The position numbers and the translations under genes are program-made. 63,463 nucleotides of DNA, from the NCBI GenBank assembly GCA_003447235.1, contig DLZV01000004.1:1-63463 (forward strand), read 5' to 3'. Below, one piece after another: positions 33,367-42,170 of the stretch. The notes beneath the pieces are model-generated. The model did no database searches. It was not told the origin of the DNA and saw only the letters and a list, made by a program, of their open reading frames with translations. Numbering within the stretch: position 1 is the stretch's first letter; the number at the start of each line of letters is the position of its first letter. The stretch comes from Prevotella sp. Lineage in GTDB: Bacteria; Bacteroidota; Bacteroidia; Bacteroidales; Bacteroidaceae.

Positions 33367-34602
33367 CTCCTTGATGCGGCGGTAGAGGGTGCGGTCGCTG
33401 ATGCCGAGTTCCTGGGCCGCTTTCTTGCGGTTGCCGTTGTTGCGCTCCAGCGCCCTGACCACCATCTGTCGCTGGTTGTCGTTGAGGTTGAGACTTTCCT
33501 CCTCCCTCTGTGGGCGGGTCTCCTGTATCTCCTCGGCCACGGCGTCCTCCACCTCCTTGTCGTCAGGGCGGAAGGCATCCTGGGTCGTGGCAGGAAGCGT
33601 CTGGGCGCCCTCCGTGGCCAGGTGGCGGTAGTGGGCCGTCTCTTCGAGCTCGCGGTAGGTCTCCAGTTGCTTGCGCACGTTGTTGAGGTCGCGGCGCAGG
33701 TCGCTGACGTTGCCACGGAGCTCGTAGAGGATCTTGTAGAGGATCTCGCGCTCGCTCTCGTAGCTATGCGATCCTTGCCCCTTATCGACGAGGGCCAGTT
33801 CGGTGCTCTCCGTGTCCTGGGGGATGAAGCGCAGGATCTCCTCCCGGTCGATCACTCTCTTCTCGGCAATGACCGACATCTGCTCGGTGATGTTCTTCAG
33901 TTGGCGGACGTTGCCGGGCCATTTGTACTTGAGCATCACCTGCTTGGCCTCGTCGTCGAGCGTGATCTTCGGCAACTTGTATTTCTCGGCCATCTGCATG
34001 GCGAAGAGGCGGAAGAGCAGCAGGATATCGTTGCCACGCTCGCGGAGGGGCGGCATGTTGATGGGGATCGTGTTGAGACGATAGTAGAGGTCCTCGCGAA
34101 ACTTCCCCTCGCTGATGGCCTTGCGCATGTTGACGTTGGTGGCGGCGACGATGCGGACGTTGGTCTTTCGGATCTCCTGGCCTCCGACGCGGATGTATTC
34201 GCCCGTCTCCAGGACGCGGAGCAGGCGGGCCTGGGTGGCCATGGGCAGTTCGCCGACCTCATCGAGGAAGAGCGTGCCCTTGTTGGCAATGCCAAAATAG
34301 CCCTCGCTTTCGCCGATGGCACCCGTGTAGGATCCCTTCTCGTGGCCGAAGAGTTCGCTGTCTATCGTTCCCTCGGGAATCGAACCACAGTTGATGGCGA
34401 AGTATTTCTCCCGCTTGCGGGGCGAGTTGTCGTGGATGACGCGCGGGATGATCTCTTTGCCCACGCCGCTCTCGCCGATGATCAGCACCGAGAGGTCGGT
34501 GGGGGCCACTTGCAGGGCCACGTCGAGGGCACGGTTGAGCGCATCGCAGTTGCCCACGACGTTGTATCTTTGCTTGATGATTTGCAGTTTACTCGTATCC
34601 AT
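33346..34602 (-). CDS. Sigma-54-dependent transcriptional activator without receiver domain
   Basis: 418 residues. An AAA+ domain starts almost at the N terminus: Walker A GESGVGKE (about 43-50), the sigma-54 contact loop GSYTGA (Tyr instead of Phe), Walker B TLFLDEVGEL, and the WPGNVRQLKN sensor-2 region. After a ~120-residue charged, partly coiled linker, a Fis-type HTH (RKKAAQELGISDRTLYRRI) binds DNA. There is no N-terminal receiver or PAS domain, so control must be by a partner or by abundance. It is encoded just before lptE, suggesting a link to envelope genes. Confidence 0.93.
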   Translation of the reverse strand: MDTSKLQIIKQRYNVVGNCDALNRALDVALQVAPTDLSVLIIGESGVGKEIIPRVIHDNSPRKREKYFAINCGSIPEGTIDSELFGHEKGSYTGAIGESEGYFGIANKGTLFLDEVGELPMATQARLLRVLETGEYIRVGGQEIRKTNVRIVAATNVNMRKAISEGKFREDLYYRLNTIPINMPPLRERGNDILLLFRLFAMQMAEKYKLPKITLDDEAKQVMLKYKWPGNVRQLKNITEQMSVIAEKRVIDREEILRFIPQDTESTELALVDKGQGSHSYESEREILYKILYELRGNVSDLRRDLNNVRKQLETYRELEETAHYRHLATEGAQTLPATTQDAFRPDDKEVEDAVAEEIQETRPQREEESLNLNDNQRQMVVRALERNNGNRKKAAQELGISDRTLYRRIKEYGLEDK

Positions 34603-34639
34603 TTCTTACCATAGTTGGGGTTAAAATAAAGCCGGCAGG

Positions 34640-34775
34640 CTTGTCGCCCGATTTTTTCTCCCGTTTTTTGCTTCTACTCCTTCTTCTCCCTTTCTCCTTG
34701 TTGCTTCTCCTCCTTTGCCTTTGCCTTACTTCTCCTTGTCTCCTTCTCCCGTTTTCTCCTTATATAATATATAGG
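34640..34775 (-). other. Purine-rich low-complexity segment
   Basis: Between the flippase and activator genes (34603-34829) the minus strand is an irregular run of GAAGGAG/GAGAAGG-type units. No gene, promoter or clear terminator was recognised there. Confidence 0.5.
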
Positions 34776-34829
34776 CAGAGTGGGGAAAAGTCAGGTCGCC
34801 AGGGCCGCAGCTTGGAGTCTTGTGGGTCG

Positions 34830-35990
34830 CTATGGGCAAGGCGGCTTCTCCGTCGGCTTCTCCCGCAGGCTGGTGCGGTCGAGCTTGATGAGCAGAAGGC
34901 CGATGGCCGTCCAGATCAGTTCGCGGATGCGCACCAGCAGGGCGACAAAGATGCCCGCCGTAGCAGTCAGACCCAGTCCTGAGACCGACATCAGAAAGCC
35001 TCCCTCGCGTCCGCCGAGCTGCAGCGGCATGAAGAAGAGCATGTTGGCGAAGAGCGTCGTGAAGGCGATGATGAGGATGCAGTCGATGTAGTTGACGCTC
35101 GGGTAGAGCACGAGCAGGATGAACATCACCTCCAGGGCCGAGCAGACGCGACAGGCCAGTTCCAGGAGCACGACCGTGAGAAACGTGCGCGGATTTTGGT
35201 TGTGGAGGGCTGCCACCTGGCGGTCGATGTTGTCGAGTTGTTCGCGATGGCCCTCGATAAACCGCCGTGCCCAGTGCTTGATGCCGGGAATGTGGCCGAG
35301 GAGTTTCATGCCCCTCACGGCAAGTCCGCGTCGGTAGCCGGCAAGGAAAAACCAGATGCAGAGGGCGCAGAAGCCGCCTGTCAGCGAGAGCATGATGGCC
35401 ATGAAGGTGTTCAGCTCTTGCGTCAAGACATAGAGCACGATACTCAGTACCCAAAACCAGAAGTGGCTGAAGATGTGGGTCATCACGTAGAGCAGTACCG
35501 AGGCCGTGGCGCGCTCCGTGCCGATCTTGGGCTTGAGGACCATGATGCGGTAGGGCTCGCCGCCCATCAAGCCTCCTGGCGTGGCGTAGTTGAGGGCAAA
35601 GCCTGAGACGGTGATCTTGTAGAGCCACCAAAAGCCCACGTGCGCTCCGGACGTCTCTTGCGTCCCTCGATTCTCTTGGTACCCTTGAATCTCTCGAGTT
35701 TCTTGATTCTCTTGTTTCTCTTGAGTTTCTTGATTCTCTTGAGCTTCTCGATGCTCTCGATTCTCTTGCGTCTCGCTTGCGGCGCCGCGTCGCTCTCCGC
35801 TGCGGATGATGGTGTACCAGGCAGCCGTATTGAAAAGGTAGAGAAAGGCCCAAAGGACCACGACGGCGAAGAACCAGTAGCCTGCGCGTTGCAGGCCCTG
35901 CCACACTTCGGCAAAGTGGAGCTGGCTTACCATGACGGCAAGGACCACCAGGCCAAAGATGAAGAAGATGTTCTGGTACTTCTTTTTCAT
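34830..35990 (-). CDS. Flippase-like integral membrane protein (LPG_synthase_TM/UPF0104)
   Basis: 386 residues with about eight membrane helices in the pattern of the UPF0104 family (related to the flippase half of lysylphosphatidylglycerol synthase). Landmarks are the conserved FALNYATPGGLMGGEPYR and the late GGREGGFL. It carries an insertion of ~40 hydrophilic residues (about 69-112) after helix 2, made of QENQET/TQE-type repeats. The transport substrate is unknown. It starts 16 nt after pdxA and is in the rlmN-to-secG chain. Confidence 0.85.
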   Translation of the reverse strand: MKKKYQNIFFIFGLVVLAVMVSQLHFAEVWQGLQRAGYWFFAVVVLWAFLYLFNTAAWYTIIRSGERRGAASETQENREHREAQENQETQEKQENQETREIQGYQENRGTQETSGAHVGFWWLYKITVSGFALNYATPGGLMGGEPYRIMVLKPKIGTERATASVLLYVMTHIFSHFWFWVLSIVLYVLTQELNTFMAIMLSLTGGFCALCIWFFLAGYRRGLAVRGMKLLGHIPGIKHWARRFIEGHREQLDNIDRQVAALHNQNPRTFLTVVLLELACRVCSALEVMFILLVLYPSVNYIDCILIIAFTTLFANMLFFMPLQLGGREGGFLMSVSGLGLTATAGIFVALLVRIRELIWTAIGLLLIKLDRTSLREKPTEKPPCP

Positions 35991-36006
35991 GTCTCAACGA
36001 GATCGT

Positions 36007-37107
36007 TTACTCTGCCTTGGGTTCGCGCTTCTTGGGAATGGCGAAGCGTACCTTCTCGCTCTCGTCTTTCTTCTCCTTATAGAGTTTGGGGAGCGGATGG
36101 GCACCCGCCTGGTCGTAGGCGGCGCGGTTGCGGAAAATGTCGATGGCCGTGAAGATGGCTTGGCGCAGCGGCTGCGGGTCGGCCACGCCCTTTCCGCCCA
36201 GCGGGAGCGTGTTGGCCAGGTCGGGGCAGGTGCGGACCAGCGGCAGACCGACGGTGTAGTGGACGCCAGGACCATCGCACAGCGCGTGGAAGGGGATCGT
36301 GCCCTGCTCGTAGTACATCGCGACGATAGCGTCAAAATGGGTGTAGTCGTTGCCGGCGAAGAGGGCGTCGGCGGCGTAGGGGCCAAAGGCCTGGATACCC
36401 TCGGTGGTCAGCGTCTCGATGGCGGGGCGGATAATCTCCTGCTCCTCGGTGCCGAGCAGTCCGTTGTCGCCAGCCTTCGGATTGATGGAGAGGAGGGCGA
36501 TGCGGGGATTGGAGAGGCGGAAGTCGCGACGCAGGCTCTGGGCGAGTTTGCGGCAGGTCTGCTCGATGCTGCCCTGGGTGATGCACTCCACCACCTGGCG
36601 CAAGGGCAGGTTGCGTGTGGCCAGGGCAATGCGCAGTCCGCCATCGACCATCAGGGTCTGGCCGTGGCCATCGGTCTCCAGGTGGTCTTCGATATAGCGG
36701 CTCTGTCCGCTAAACTGAAACTCGCTGGTGTTGTCGATGGGATTGGTGACGAGGACGTCGAAGCGGCCTTCGCGATAGTCGGCCAAGGCGCAGTCGAGGG
36801 CCTTGAGGGCGTAGTCTCCCGAGGTCTCGCTGGCCACGCCAGGCTCCACTTTCACCTCTTCTTCGTAGGTGGTCAGCAGATTGACCACGCCGTCGGTGGC
36901 CTCGCTTGCGTCCGAGATGATGGTGAAGTTGGCCTCTATCTCGAGCAGGTTGCGGTAGTAGGCTGCCACCTTGGGGGAACCGTAGATGATGGGCGTGCAC
37001 AACTCCAGCATCTCGGGGTCGGCAAAAACCTTGAATATCAGCTCGTATCCGATACCGTTGGTATCGCCTTGGGTGATAGCCACCCGTATTTTCTTGTTAT
37101 TCTCCAT
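36007..37107 (-). CDS. pdxA: 4-hydroxythreonine-4-phosphate dehydrogenase PdxA
   Basis: Oxidises 4-phosphohydroxy-L-threonine with NAD in the DXP-dependent pathway to pyridoxal phosphate. 366 residues: ITQGDTNGIGYELI at the N terminus, VTNPIDN, GHGQTLM with the metal His region, and the GLPLVRT...LGGKGVADP C-terminal signature. Slightly longer than enterobacterial PdxA because of a charged tail. ATG 37107 overlaps the DUF4837 gene by 11 nt, so the longer open frame to 37236 was rejected. Confidence 0.93.
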   Translation of the reverse strand: MENNKKIRVAITQGDTNGIGYELIFKVFADPEMLELCTPIIYGSPKVAAYYRNLLEIEANFTIISDASEATDGVVNLLTTYEEEVKVEPGVASETSGDYALKALDCALADYREGRFDVLVTNPIDNTSEFQFSGQSRYIEDHLETDGHGQTLMVDGGLRIALATRNLPLRQVVECITQGSIEQTCRKLAQSLRRDFRLSNPRIALLSINPKAGDNGLLGTEEQEIIRPAIETLTTEGIQAFGPYAADALFAGNDYTHFDAIVAMYYEQGTIPFHALCDGPGVHYTVGLPLVRTCPDLANTLPLGGKGVADPQPLRQAIFTAIDIFRNRAAYDQAGAHPLPKLYKEKKDESEKVRFAIPKKREPKAE

Positions 37108-37978
37108 AAGATATATACTCATTGAAAACGACAGTGCGAAGCTGCCGCATGATGTTTCTTTTTTCTCTCTCGGGGGCGTAGGCGAAGGCGAGGAGCACGA
37201 GGGCGCCCTGCCTTGTCTTTTTGACGGAGGCCACAAAGGGGCCTCCCATCGCGTCGCCCTCCATCATCCATTGTCCCGTCAGGAGGTGGATCCCACGCTC
37301 TTGCTGGATTTGGACGGTCGCCAGCGCCAGGTGCATGGAGCTGGAGGCCTGATCGCCGTGGATGTGCTGGGAGAGCATCTGGTCGATGGCTCTTGCCCAG
37401 TCGGCTTTCGGACTGTCCGGCAGGCGCAGGACGCAGAGGCTTCTGAGGTTTTCTGCCCCGTTGGTGGCTATCCACAGAAAGTCTTTCGACGTCTTGCTGG
37501 CACGCATGGCCTCGGGCACTTTCATCTGGACGCCAAACTGCCTCCGTATCTTCTCCTCCATCTTGGGATGGTGGTTTTGCTGGAGGAAGGCGTAGCTCTC
37601 TTGCTCCTCAAAGGCCAGCAGGTCGTGCAGGATCCGTGCCGAATCCTTCGCGGAGGCTTCGATGACGAGTTGCGGGCGGGCGTTGAGGTCGTGTCCCGAA
37701 GCATACGGCTTGTCGCTCAGGATGACGATGGCGCGGGCCAGGAGGGCGTTGCCCTTGAGTTGGTCTTGCGTCGTAGGGCGCACGTCGAAGCGGGGCTCCG
37801 GCTGGGGCAGTCCGGGTTCTGGCCGGGAAAGGTAACTGGCGAGTTGGCCCGTGGTGTCGCCGACGACCAGCACTTCGCCTGCGCGGGCCGAACTGGAGGG
37901 CAGTCGGTGGCGGGTCGCTTGCCGGCATCCGAGGAGGGTGCAGGCAATCATGATCCCGGCGAAGAGGACACTACGCAT
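37097..37978 (-). CDS. DUF4837 family lipoprotein
   Basis: 293 residues with a lipoprotein signal (VLFAGIMIACTLLGC). The rest matches DUF4837, a Bacteroidetes-only family: SARAGEVLVVGD near the start, FDVRPTTQD, and GGPFVASV with a final ...KRNIMRQLRTVVFNEY. The function is not known. It overlaps rlmN by 8 nt and pdxA by 11 nt; this order is common in the phylum. Confidence 0.88.
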   Translation of the reverse strand: MRSVLFAGIMIACTLLGCRQATRHRLPSSSARAGEVLVVGDTTGQLASYLSRPEPGLPQPEPRFDVRPTTQDQLKGNALLARAIVILSDKPYASGHDLNARPQLVIEASAKDSARILHDLLAFEEQESYAFLQQNHHPKMEEKIRRQFGVQMKVPEAMRASKTSKDFLWIATNGAENLRSLCVLRLPDSPKADWARAIDQMLSQHIHGDQASSSMHLALATVQIQQERGIHLLTGQWMMEGDAMGGPFVASVKKTRQGALVLLAFAYAPEREKRNIMRQLRTVVFNEYISYGE

Positions 37979-39056
37979 CGTGGCGCTGCTTCTCTCTCAC
38001 CTCGCCGATCTCCTTGCTCGTCGAAAGGAGTCCGCAGGCCGCGAAGATGTCCTGGCCTCGCGACGCACGGATCGTCGTGAAGACGCCGTGGTGGGTCAGG
38101 TAGTCGCGGAAGGCCTCCATCCGCTCCTCGTCCGACTCGCGAAGGGGCACGTCGGGGATTTGGTGGAAGCGTATCAGATTCACGCGACACTCCAGTCCTT
38201 CCAGCAGACGGACGATGGCGCGGGCGTGGGTCGGGGTGTCGTTGAGTCCACCAAACAGGATGTACTCGAAGGAGAGGCGGCGCTGGTGGGTGAAGTCGTA
38301 CTCGCGCAGCAGTTTCACTACCTCCTCGATGCCCATGCCTCGTTCGGCTGGCATGAGCTGCGCACGCTGCTCGGGGATGGGGGAGTGGAGGCTGATGGCC
38401 ACGTGGCAGTCGCTCTCGTCGAGGAAGCGGCGCAACTTCTTGCGCATGCCGACGCTGCTGACCGTGATGCGCTTCGGAGACCAGGCCCAACCGTAGTCGG
38501 CGGTGAGGATCTCCGTGGCACGGAGCACGTTGTCGAGGTTGTCCATCGGCTCGCCTTGTCCCATGAAGACGATGTTGGTGAGCTTGTCCACATCGGGAAG
38601 GGCATAGACTTGGTTGAGGATGTCGGCTGCAGTGAGGCTGCCCTCAAAACCTTGTTTGCCCGTCTGACAGAACAGGCAGTTCATCTTGCAGCCCACCTGC
38701 GACGACACACACAGCGTGGCGCGGTCGCCGTCGGGGATATAGACCGTCTCGACAAACTCATGGCGGAGCTTCTCCTTGGAAGCGCCCGCATAGACGGGGA
38801 ACAGGTATTTGATCGTCCCGTCCTTGGAGTACTGGGCGTCGATGGGCGCATGGCAGCCCACCGTGAAGCGCTGGGCAAGCAGCTCGCGGTGCTTCTTTGA
38901 TATGTTGGCCATCTCGTTGATGTCCTTGACGTGCTGCACGTAGAGCCAGCGCGCGATCTGTCCGCCCACGAAGGCGGGCATTCCCAAGTCGCGGGCCAGC
39001 GTGCGCAGCTCCTCAAGGGTCTTTCCTATCAACGGTTCTTTTGTTTCCTCTGTCAT
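37971..39056 (-). CDS. rlmN: Dual-specificity RNA methyltransferase RlmN
   Basis: Radical-SAM enzyme that methylates C2 of A2503 in 23S rRNA and A37 in some tRNAs. 361 residues, normal length. The [4Fe-4S] motif CKMNCLFC is near residue 119, SSVGMRKK and the catalytic Cys region (CRVNLI and the late C in FAACG) are present. First gene of the rlmN-DUF4837-pdxA-flippase chain. Confidence 0.97.
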   Translation of the reverse strand: MTEETKEPLIGKTLEELRTLARDLGMPAFVGGQIARWLYVQHVKDINEMANISKKHRELLAQRFTVGCHAPIDAQYSKDGTIKYLFPVYAGASKEKLRHEFVETVYIPDGDRATLCVSSQVGCKMNCLFCQTGKQGFEGSLTAADILNQVYALPDVDKLTNIVFMGQGEPMDNLDNVLRATEILTADYGWAWSPKRITVSSVGMRKKLRRFLDESDCHVAISLHSPIPEQRAQLMPAERGMGIEEVVKLLREYDFTHQRRLSFEYILFGGLNDTPTHARAIVRLLEGLECRVNLIRFHQIPDVPLRESDEERMEAFRDYLTHHGVFTTIRASRGQDIFAACGLLSTSKEIGEVREKQRHDA

Positions 39057-39106
39057 TTTTCTTTCGGCGTATCACCGCGTTGGGCGGTAGGTTGCATAAT
39101 AATCTG

Positions 39107-39114
39107 CAAAGATA
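39107..39114 (-). promoter_or_regulatory. -7 element (TATCTTTG) of rlmN
   Basis: Minus-strand TATCTTTG lies 50 nt upstream of the rlmN ATG. No good -33 element was found at the right distance. Confidence 0.55.
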
Positions 39115-39185
39115 ACCAAAATAATCGGTAACGCTGACAGATTGCCGTACTTTTTGCCAAAATGTCGTATAGGCACGCTGATTTT

Positions 39186-39252
39186 CCACCCGCCATAGCC
39201 AGGGAAATCCACCCGCATAGCCAGGAAAATCCACCCGCATGGCGAGGGAGAA
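39186..39252. repeat. Three tandem 22-23-nt repeats
   Basis: ccacccgc(c)atagccagg(g)aaat starts at 39186, 39209 and 39231. It lies in the 248-nt gap between rlmN and the M48 peptidase gene; apart from the rlmN -7 element nothing else is seen there. Confidence 0.8.
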
Positions 39253-39304
39253 CGTGCTACGGACAAGGTGTGGCAAAAAGCGTAAGCATCTGCTGCTTAG
39301 TGTG

Positions 39305-40207
39305 CTACCTTCTCTTGCGCGTGGTCGTCTTACTCTTGTGCTTGCTGCTTTTGGGCGCAGTGCGGGTCGTTGTCCTGGTGGTCGTGTGCGTCTTGGGCTT
39401 GGCGGCCTGGTAATACTTTTGGGCCTCGGGTAACCATTTTCTGATATTGGCGATGCGTGTCTGGTCGGAGGGGTGGTCGCTCAGCCACTCTTGCGTGGAC
39501 TGGCTGCCCGATGAGGACATACGCTGCCAGAAGGTGATGGCATTGGCTGGGTCGTAGCCTGCCATGGCGGCAAAGATCAGGCCCATATAGTCGGCTTCGC
39601 TCTCATCCTTGCGGCTGTATTTCAGATTGAGCAGGGAGAAGCCCGTGCCGGCTATCTGTCCGGCCACGTTGGCAGCGTCTTGTCCAGCCACTGCTCCGAG
39701 CACGCTTCCGAGCACAGTAGTGGCTACGCCCTGGTTCTGCTGCTTCGTCATCTGCTCGGCACTGTGTTTCGCCACGGCGTGGGCGATCTCGTGTCCCAGA
39801 ACGATGGCCAGGGAGGCCTCGTTCTGTGTGTAGGGCAGGATGCCTTCGAAGACGACAATCTTGCCTCCGGGCATGCAGAAAGCGTTGGCCTGTGGGTCCT
39901 GGATGAGGTTGAACTCCCAGTGGAAGTTGTTCACCTCACTGGCGAAGCCGTTGTTTCGGAGGTAGGTCTCGACGGCATTGGCGAGGTTGCGCCCTACGCG
40001 TACCACCATCTGGGTGTTGGCTGCATTGGTCGATTTCTTCGCCTTCTGCATATAGGTGGAATACTGCTGCTGCGAGAGGGAGAGCAGTTGCTCGTCGCTC
40101 ACGCTGATGCGATGCTTGCGTCCTGTCAGGGGGACAGTCTGGGTGGTACCGCATGCGGTCATCAGTAGGGTGATGGCCGTCAAAAGAATCAGTTGGATCT
40201 TCTTCAT
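39305..40207 (-). CDS. M48-family metallopeptidase lipoprotein
   Basis: 300 residues. Lipoprotein signal (IQLILLTAITLLMTAC) then an M48 domain: HEIAH at 139-143, the following helix AVAKHSAEQMTK, and a third ligand in DESEADYMG. Similar to the periplasmic BepA/LoiP proteases that act in outer-membrane quality control. There is a Gly/Ala-rich segment in the middle and a basic Thr/Arg/Lys tail with TTTR repeats. Single gene with its own promoter. Confidence 0.93.
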   Translation of the reverse strand: MKKIQLILLTAITLLMTACGTTQTVPLTGRKHRISVSDEQLLSLSQQQYSTYMQKAKKSTNAANTQMVVRVGRNLANAVETYLRNNGFASEVNNFHWEFNLIQDPQANAFCMPGGKIVVFEGILPYTQNEASLAIVLGHEIAHAVAKHSAEQMTKQQNQGVATTVLGSVLGAVAGQDAANVAGQIAGTGFSLLNLKYSRKDESEADYMGLIFAAMAGYDPANAITFWQRMSSSGSQSTQEWLSDHPSDQTRIANIRKWLPEAQKYYQAAKPKTHTTTRTTTRTAPKSSKHKSKTTTRKRR

Positions 40208-40223
40208 TCGTTTTCTCTCCTAA

Positions 40224-40285
40224 TTTGTTTTCTAAGACCTTGTTTTTTGTTTTCAAGACCTTGTATTTTGTTTCTAAGATTTTGT
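40224..40285. repeat. Three tandem ~22-nt repeats in the M48 gene leader
   Basis: tttgttttctaagaccttg and two variants follow one another. They lie between the promoter and the start codon, so they are in the 5' untranslated RNA. Confidence 0.75.
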
Positions 40286-40305
40286 CAGCTGATGGTGCTG
40301 GGTTG

Positions 40306-40336
40306 CAAAATTAGCAATTCCGTGGCAAAACACAAA
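40306..40336 (-). promoter_or_regulatory. Promoter of the M48 peptidase gene
   Basis: Minus-strand TTTG (40336-40333), 19-nt spacer and TAATTTTG (40313-40306). The -33 element nearly touches the upstream terminator hairpin. Confidence 0.8.
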
Positions 40337-40337
40337 A

Positions 40338-40374
40338 AGAAGAGCCGAAAAAGTGGTGGCTTTTCGGCTCTTCT
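40338..40374 (-). terminator. Rho-independent terminator of the NfeD/SPFH operon
   Basis: AGAAGAGCCGAAAA and TTTTCGGCTCTTCT form a perfect 14-bp stem, followed on the minus strand by TTTTTG. Confidence 0.9.
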
Positions 40375-40442
40375 ATCAAGTATGAAAACATCGTGTGTCA
40401 AGTATGGAAACATCGTGGCGGAGTAGGCTGCCGCCAGCGGTT

Positions 40443-41390
40443 TTACTTGAACATCTCTTTGATGCCGCCGATGGATCCCATGAGGTTGGTGGCCTCGTAG
40501 GGCATAAAGACGGTCTTCTGGTTGTTGTTCTGCGCCATCTCGGAGAGCATCTGGATGTACTTCTGGGCGATGAGGTAGCTGGCGGGGTTGGTGCTCTTGC
40601 CTACGGCCTCGGTGATCTTGTTGATGGCAATGGCCTCGGCTTCGGCCTTGCGGATGCGTGCCTGGGCCTCACCCTCGGCGATGAGGATGGCCTGTTGCTT
40701 GTCGGCTTCGGCCCGGTTGATGGTCGAGGCCTTCTCGCCCTCTGACTGCAGGATGGCGGCTTGCTTCTCACCCTCGCTGGTCAGTATCGTTGCGCGCTTG
40801 TTGCGCTCAGCCTGCATCTGCTTCTCCATGGCCTGGAGGACGCTCTCGGGCGGCGTGATGTCCTGCAGCTCGACGCGGTTGACCTTGATGCCCCATTTGT
40901 TGGTGGCGTCGTCGAGCACGGCGCGGAGCTTGGTGTTGATGGTGTCGCGCGAGGTAAGGGTCTGGTCCAGCTCCATCTCTCCGATGATGTTGCGGAGCGT
41001 GGTCTGGGTCAGTTTCTCTATGGCGTTGGGCAGGTTGTTGATCTCATAGACCGCCTTGAAGGGATCGACAATCTGAAAATAGAGCAGCGCGTTGATCTGC
41101 ATCTGGATGTTGTCCTTCGTGATGACGTTTTGGCGTGCGAAGTCATAGACTTGTTCGCGCAGGTCGATGGTGCTGGTATAGACATAGCGTCCGCCCTTGA
41201 CGGCCACCACCTCCTTGGCGTGGTCGAGGAAGGGCATGATGATGTTGATACCCGGCTGCAACGTGGCGTAATACTTACCGAGACGCTCGATGACTTTGGT
41301 CTCGCTCTGAGAAATGATCACAACGGCCTTCATGGTGAAGAAGATGACCAGAAGAACGATGGCTCCAAGAACATAGGATGCTATTGACAT
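40443..41390 (-). CDS. SPFH/band-7 membrane protein (QmcA-like)
   Basis: 315 residues. One N-terminal membrane helix (5-25), then a band-7 domain (IISQSETKVIERLGKY, LQPGINIIMPF, DLREQVYDF, KDNIQMQINALLYFQI) and a long Ala/Glu coiled coil (SEGEKQAAILQSEGE). Such proteins form ring-like scaffolds in the membrane and regulate proteases such as FtsH. It follows the NfeD gene by 46 nt, its usual partner. Confidence 0.93.
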   Translation of the reverse strand: MSIASYVLGAIVLLVIFFTMKAVVIISQSETKVIERLGKYYATLQPGINIIMPFLDHAKEVVAVKGGRYVYTSTIDLREQVYDFARQNVITKDNIQMQINALLYFQIVDPFKAVYEINNLPNAIEKLTQTTLRNIIGEMELDQTLTSRDTINTKLRAVLDDATNKWGIKVNRVELQDITPPESVLQAMEKQMQAERNKRATILTSEGEKQAAILQSEGEKASTINRAEADKQQAILIAEGEAQARIRKAEAEAIAINKITEAVGKSTNPASYLIAQKYIQMLSEMAQNNNQKTVFMPYEATNLMGSIGGIKEMFK

Positions 41391-41436
41391 AATCGTAAAG
41401 TGTTAAGGTTGAATATACTTGGTTTCTGTTTGGATC

Positions 41437-41886
41437 TTATGCTTCCTCGACGGTGATGATGATGGAGTCGATGCTGAGCACGCGGGCCTTCATGCCGTTT
41501 TCGACGGGGTGGCCGTCGCGGGTCTTTGCCTTCCAACTGTCGCCGTCGATCTGCACACGACCATAGCCGTTGGCCTCGATCGGTTCGGTGACGCGTCCGA
41601 TGCGCCCGATGAGGGCGTCCACATTGCTTACGCGGCGGTCCTCGCCTTTGTGAAACCAGCGTAGGGCCATCGGTCTGAGGAAGAAAATGCTCAGCAAGGT
41701 GGTGATCGCAAAGACAATGATCTGAATCGTCAGACTGTCGGTAAAGACTGATGAAATAGACGCAAAGAGGCCGCCGACTGCAAAGCAGACAATGAAGAAG
41801 TCGCCATTGGTCAGTTCGAGCAGCAGGCACAGGAGGCTGATGAGCAGCCAGGCCAACCAGAGGTTTTGTGCAAAGTAATCGATCAT
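41437..41886 (-). CDS. NfeD-like membrane protein
   Basis: 149 residues. Two to three membrane helices in the first 70 residues, then a small OB-fold domain (LIGRIGRVTEPI, GYGRVQIDGDSWKAKT) as in NfeD/YbbK proteins that partner with SPFH proteins. First gene of the two-gene operon. Confidence 0.9.
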   Translation of the reverse strand: MIDYFAQNLWLAWLLISLLCLLLELTNGDFFIVCFAVGGLFASISSVFTDSLTIQIIVFAITTLLSIFFLRPMALRWFHKGEDRRVSNVDALIGRIGRVTEPIEANGYGRVQIDGDSWKAKTRDGHPVENGMKARVLSIDSIIITVEEA

Positions 41887-41917
41887 AGTCGTTATTTTTG
41901 GTGTTGCTTATCTTATG

Positions 41918-41925
41918 CAAAGATA
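41918..41925 (-). promoter_or_regulatory. -7 element (TATCTTTG) of the NfeD/SPFH operon
   Basis: Minus-strand TATCTTTG lies 31 nt before the NfeD start. A -33 element is not clear. Confidence 0.6.
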
Positions 41926-42116
41926 TGGAAAAATATTGGTATTCCGTTTCTTTTTCATCACTTTTTTATTCTGTTTTGTGAATATCTTCAAAAATAGTGT
42001 GTGGAGCGGGATGGAAGACTGGGGAAAAGTGTTTTGGAACCATGTTGTGAGGAAGCGGTGAACGAATAGGGCCTCTGTCGTTTTTCCCAAAAAAGATTAA
42101 ATATAAAGAGGATTTC

Positions 42117-42147
42117 TTGGCGGAGAAAGGAAAAAATCGTACTTTTG
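42117..42147 (+). promoter_or_regulatory. Promoter of the NIF3/zinc-ribbon operon
   Basis: TTG 42117-42119, 20-nt spacer, TACTTTTG 42140-42147. It settles the start of the next gene at GTG 42171. Confidence 0.8.
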
Positions 42148-42170
42148 CAGTTCAAAAACATGTTTGTAGC

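Noticed and set aside
34641..34982. Plus-strand frame of 113 codons
   Set aside because: It is translation of the pyrimidine-rich low-complexity segment and the antisense of the flippase gene end.
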